Below are positions 14,595-15,668 of a DNA stretch of 15,668 bases, in pieces. Under the pieces are notes generated by a model. That model did not search any database. It had not been told where the DNA came from and saw only the letters and a list, made by a program, of their open reading frames with translations. The stretch covers positions 1 through 15,668 of the forward strand of contig JAPULP010000270.1 of assembly GCA_027294815.1 (NCBI GenBank). Reading direction: 5' to 3'. This DNA comes from Gemmatimonadota bacterium (GTDB taxonomy: Bacteria > Gemmatimonadota > Gemmatimonadetes > Gemmatimonadales > GWC2-71-9). The translations under genes and the position numbers were made by a program. Position 1 is the stretch's first letter; each line of letters starts with the position of its first letter.

Positions 14595-15668
14595 CTACGC
14601 TTTTTTGCTTCCCGTCAACGCGTCGAAGATGAGCTTCTCCCCATCTTCGCTCACATCAACCTGAATTTCTTCTCCTGGTGAAAACTCACCCATCAATATC
14701 TTATCGGATAGCGGATCTTCGACGTAGCGCTGGATAGCGCGCCGCAACGGGCGGGCGCCAAACTTCTCGTCGTACCCGTGTTCGACCAAGAAATCCGTCG
14801 CCGCCCCGGTGCGCACGATGCTGAACCCTCCCTCGGCCACCCGCAATTGTACCTGTTTAAACATGATATTCACGATCAGCGAGATGTGGTCCCGTGTGAG
14901 CGGGTGGAACACAATGGTGTCGTCGACCCGGTTCAGGAACTCCGGGTTGAAAACGCGGCTGATTTCGTCTTTCACCTTTTCGGACATGCGCTCGAACGAG
15001 GTCTGTTCGTCCGCTTGCGCGAACCCCATGGCCTTGCCCTTGGTGATATCACGCGCGCCCACGTTGGACGTCATGATGATGACGGTGTTCTTGAAGTCGA
15101 TGACACGACCGTAGTTGTCGGTCAGATGTCCCTCGTCCAACACCTGCAAGAGGATGTTGAAAACGTCAGGATGCGCCTTCTCGATTTCGTCAAGCAATAC
15201 CACCGAGTATGGCTTGCGGCGAACGGCCTTTGTGAGCGTTCCGGAATCCTCGTACCCCACGTACCCCGGAGGCGCGCCGATCAACCGGCTCACGCTGAAC
15301 TTCTCCATGTACTCTGACATGTCGACCCGGATGAGCGAACTCTCGTCGGCAAACAGGAACCGCGCCAACGCACGTGCCAACTCGGTCTTGCCCACTCCTG
15401 TCGGGCCGCTGAAGATGAAGCATCCGATGGGCCGGTTAGGATCTTTGAGACCAGCGCGCGAGCGACGAATCGCGCGTGAAATGGCTTCGATCGCTTGATC
15501 CTGCCCGACCACCACCTTGTGCATCTCCTCTTCCATCCGGAGCAGGCGTTTCGTTTCCGCCTCCTGCAACCGGGTCACCGGAATCCCTGTCCACCGCGAT
15601 ACGATGAATGCGACCTCGTCTTCGGATATCGTCGGCCGGTGCGTCTGACGCTCCCGCTCCCACTCCTC
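14595..15668 (-). CDS. clpC: ClpC-type AAA+ unfoldase, C-terminal part (runs off the right edge)
   Basis: Hsp100 unfoldases of this type feed proteins to ClpP for degradation. The 357 residues seen are the end of the middle region and the complete second AAA+ domain. VSRWTGIPVTRL at 23-34 marks the domain junction. Walker A is GPTGVGKT at 88-95, the pore loop GYVGYE at 135-140, Walker B VVLLDE at 156-161, the sensor-1 region TSNVGARDI at 200-208, the arginine-finger region FLNRVDD at 244-250 and sensor 2 GARPLRR at 304-310. The N-terminal domain, first AAA+ domain and most of the middle region are outside the window, so ClpC rather than ClpA or ClpB is judged from C-terminal sequence only. 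A GTG at 15578 is an internal valine, not a start; the frame is open to the edge. A ClpC gene directly ahead of bamA is an unusual pairing. Confidence 0.93.
   Translation of the reverse strand, partial: EEWERERQTHRPTISEDEVAFIVSRWTGIPVTRLQEAETKRLLRMEEEMHKVVVGQDQAIEAISRAIRRSRAGLKDPNRPIGCFIFSGPTGVGKTELARALARFLFADESSLIRVDMSEYMEKFSVSRLIGAPPGYVGYEDSGTLTKAVRRKPYSVVLLDEIEKAHPDVFNILLQVLDEGHLTDNYGRVIDFKNTVIIMTSNVGARDITKGKAMGFAQADEQTSFERMSEKVKDEISRVFNPEFLNRVDDTIVFHPLTRDHISLIVNIMFKQVQLRVAEGGFSIVRTGAATDFLVEHGYDEKFGARPLRRAIQRYVEDPLSDKILMGEFSPGEEIQVDVSEDGEKLIFDALTGSKKA

Noticed and set aside
15579..15668. GTG at 15578 as the start of a short Clp protein
   Set aside because: The frame is open through the window edge and the upstream residues (VSRWTGIP) are typical ClpC sequence, so this is a truncated view of a longer gene.
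1..15668. tRNA, rRNA, insertion sequence or prophage genes
   Set aside because: Read through for cloverleaf-type ends, transposase motifs and terminal inverted repeats; none was seen, and there is little non-coding space to hold them.

Overview
The window is a densely packed stretch of a GC-rich, diderm bacterial chromosome. Every supportable gene lies on the minus strand, so transcription runs from the right end to the left end. An LPS lipid A pathway, a BamA outer-membrane machine, a bacillithiol gene (bshC) and a ClpC-type AAA+ protease subunit together fit Gemmatimonadota best. That placement is inferred from gene content and was not tested with a marker phylogeny.

Layout in transcription order. 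(1) 15668-11620: the C-terminal half of clpC, then bamA and the Skp/OmpH-type chaperone gene. (2) 11613-5638: the lipid A block lpxD, lpxC, fabZ, lpxA, lpxB, a DUF374 acyltransferase and lpxK. It makes UDP-diacylglucosamine, the lipid A disaccharide and its 4'-phosphate. lpxH/I/G and waaA are not in the window. (3) 5638-5564: a 24-codon open frame that looks like the severed C-terminus of a glutamate dehydrogenase. (4) 5564-755: rlmH, amrA, a SAM methyltransferase, bshC and murJ. (5) A 181-bp spacer carrying an inverted heptamer repeat, then the N-terminal third of uvrC.

From clpC to murJ most junctions are overlaps of 1 to 17 bp or gaps of at most 33 bp, many of the ATGA, GTGA or TGATG type, so translation is probably coupled along much of the unit. 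The exception is the 140-bp fabZ-lpxA interval. It holds a three-copy, 23-bp tandem repeat in which each copy forms a tiny open frame (7-9 residues) whose stop overlaps the next start. The first has a good Shine-Dalgarno sequence and the last overlaps the GTG of lpxA, which has no obvious ribosome binding site of its own. This possible translational relay is the most unusual structure here. Other points of interest are the dehydrogenase relic between lpxK and rlmH, a methyltransferase coupled to bshC that could modify bacillithiol, the heptamer palindrome, and a shortened LpxK. No tRNA, rRNA, insertion sequence, CRISPR array or plus-strand gene was found.
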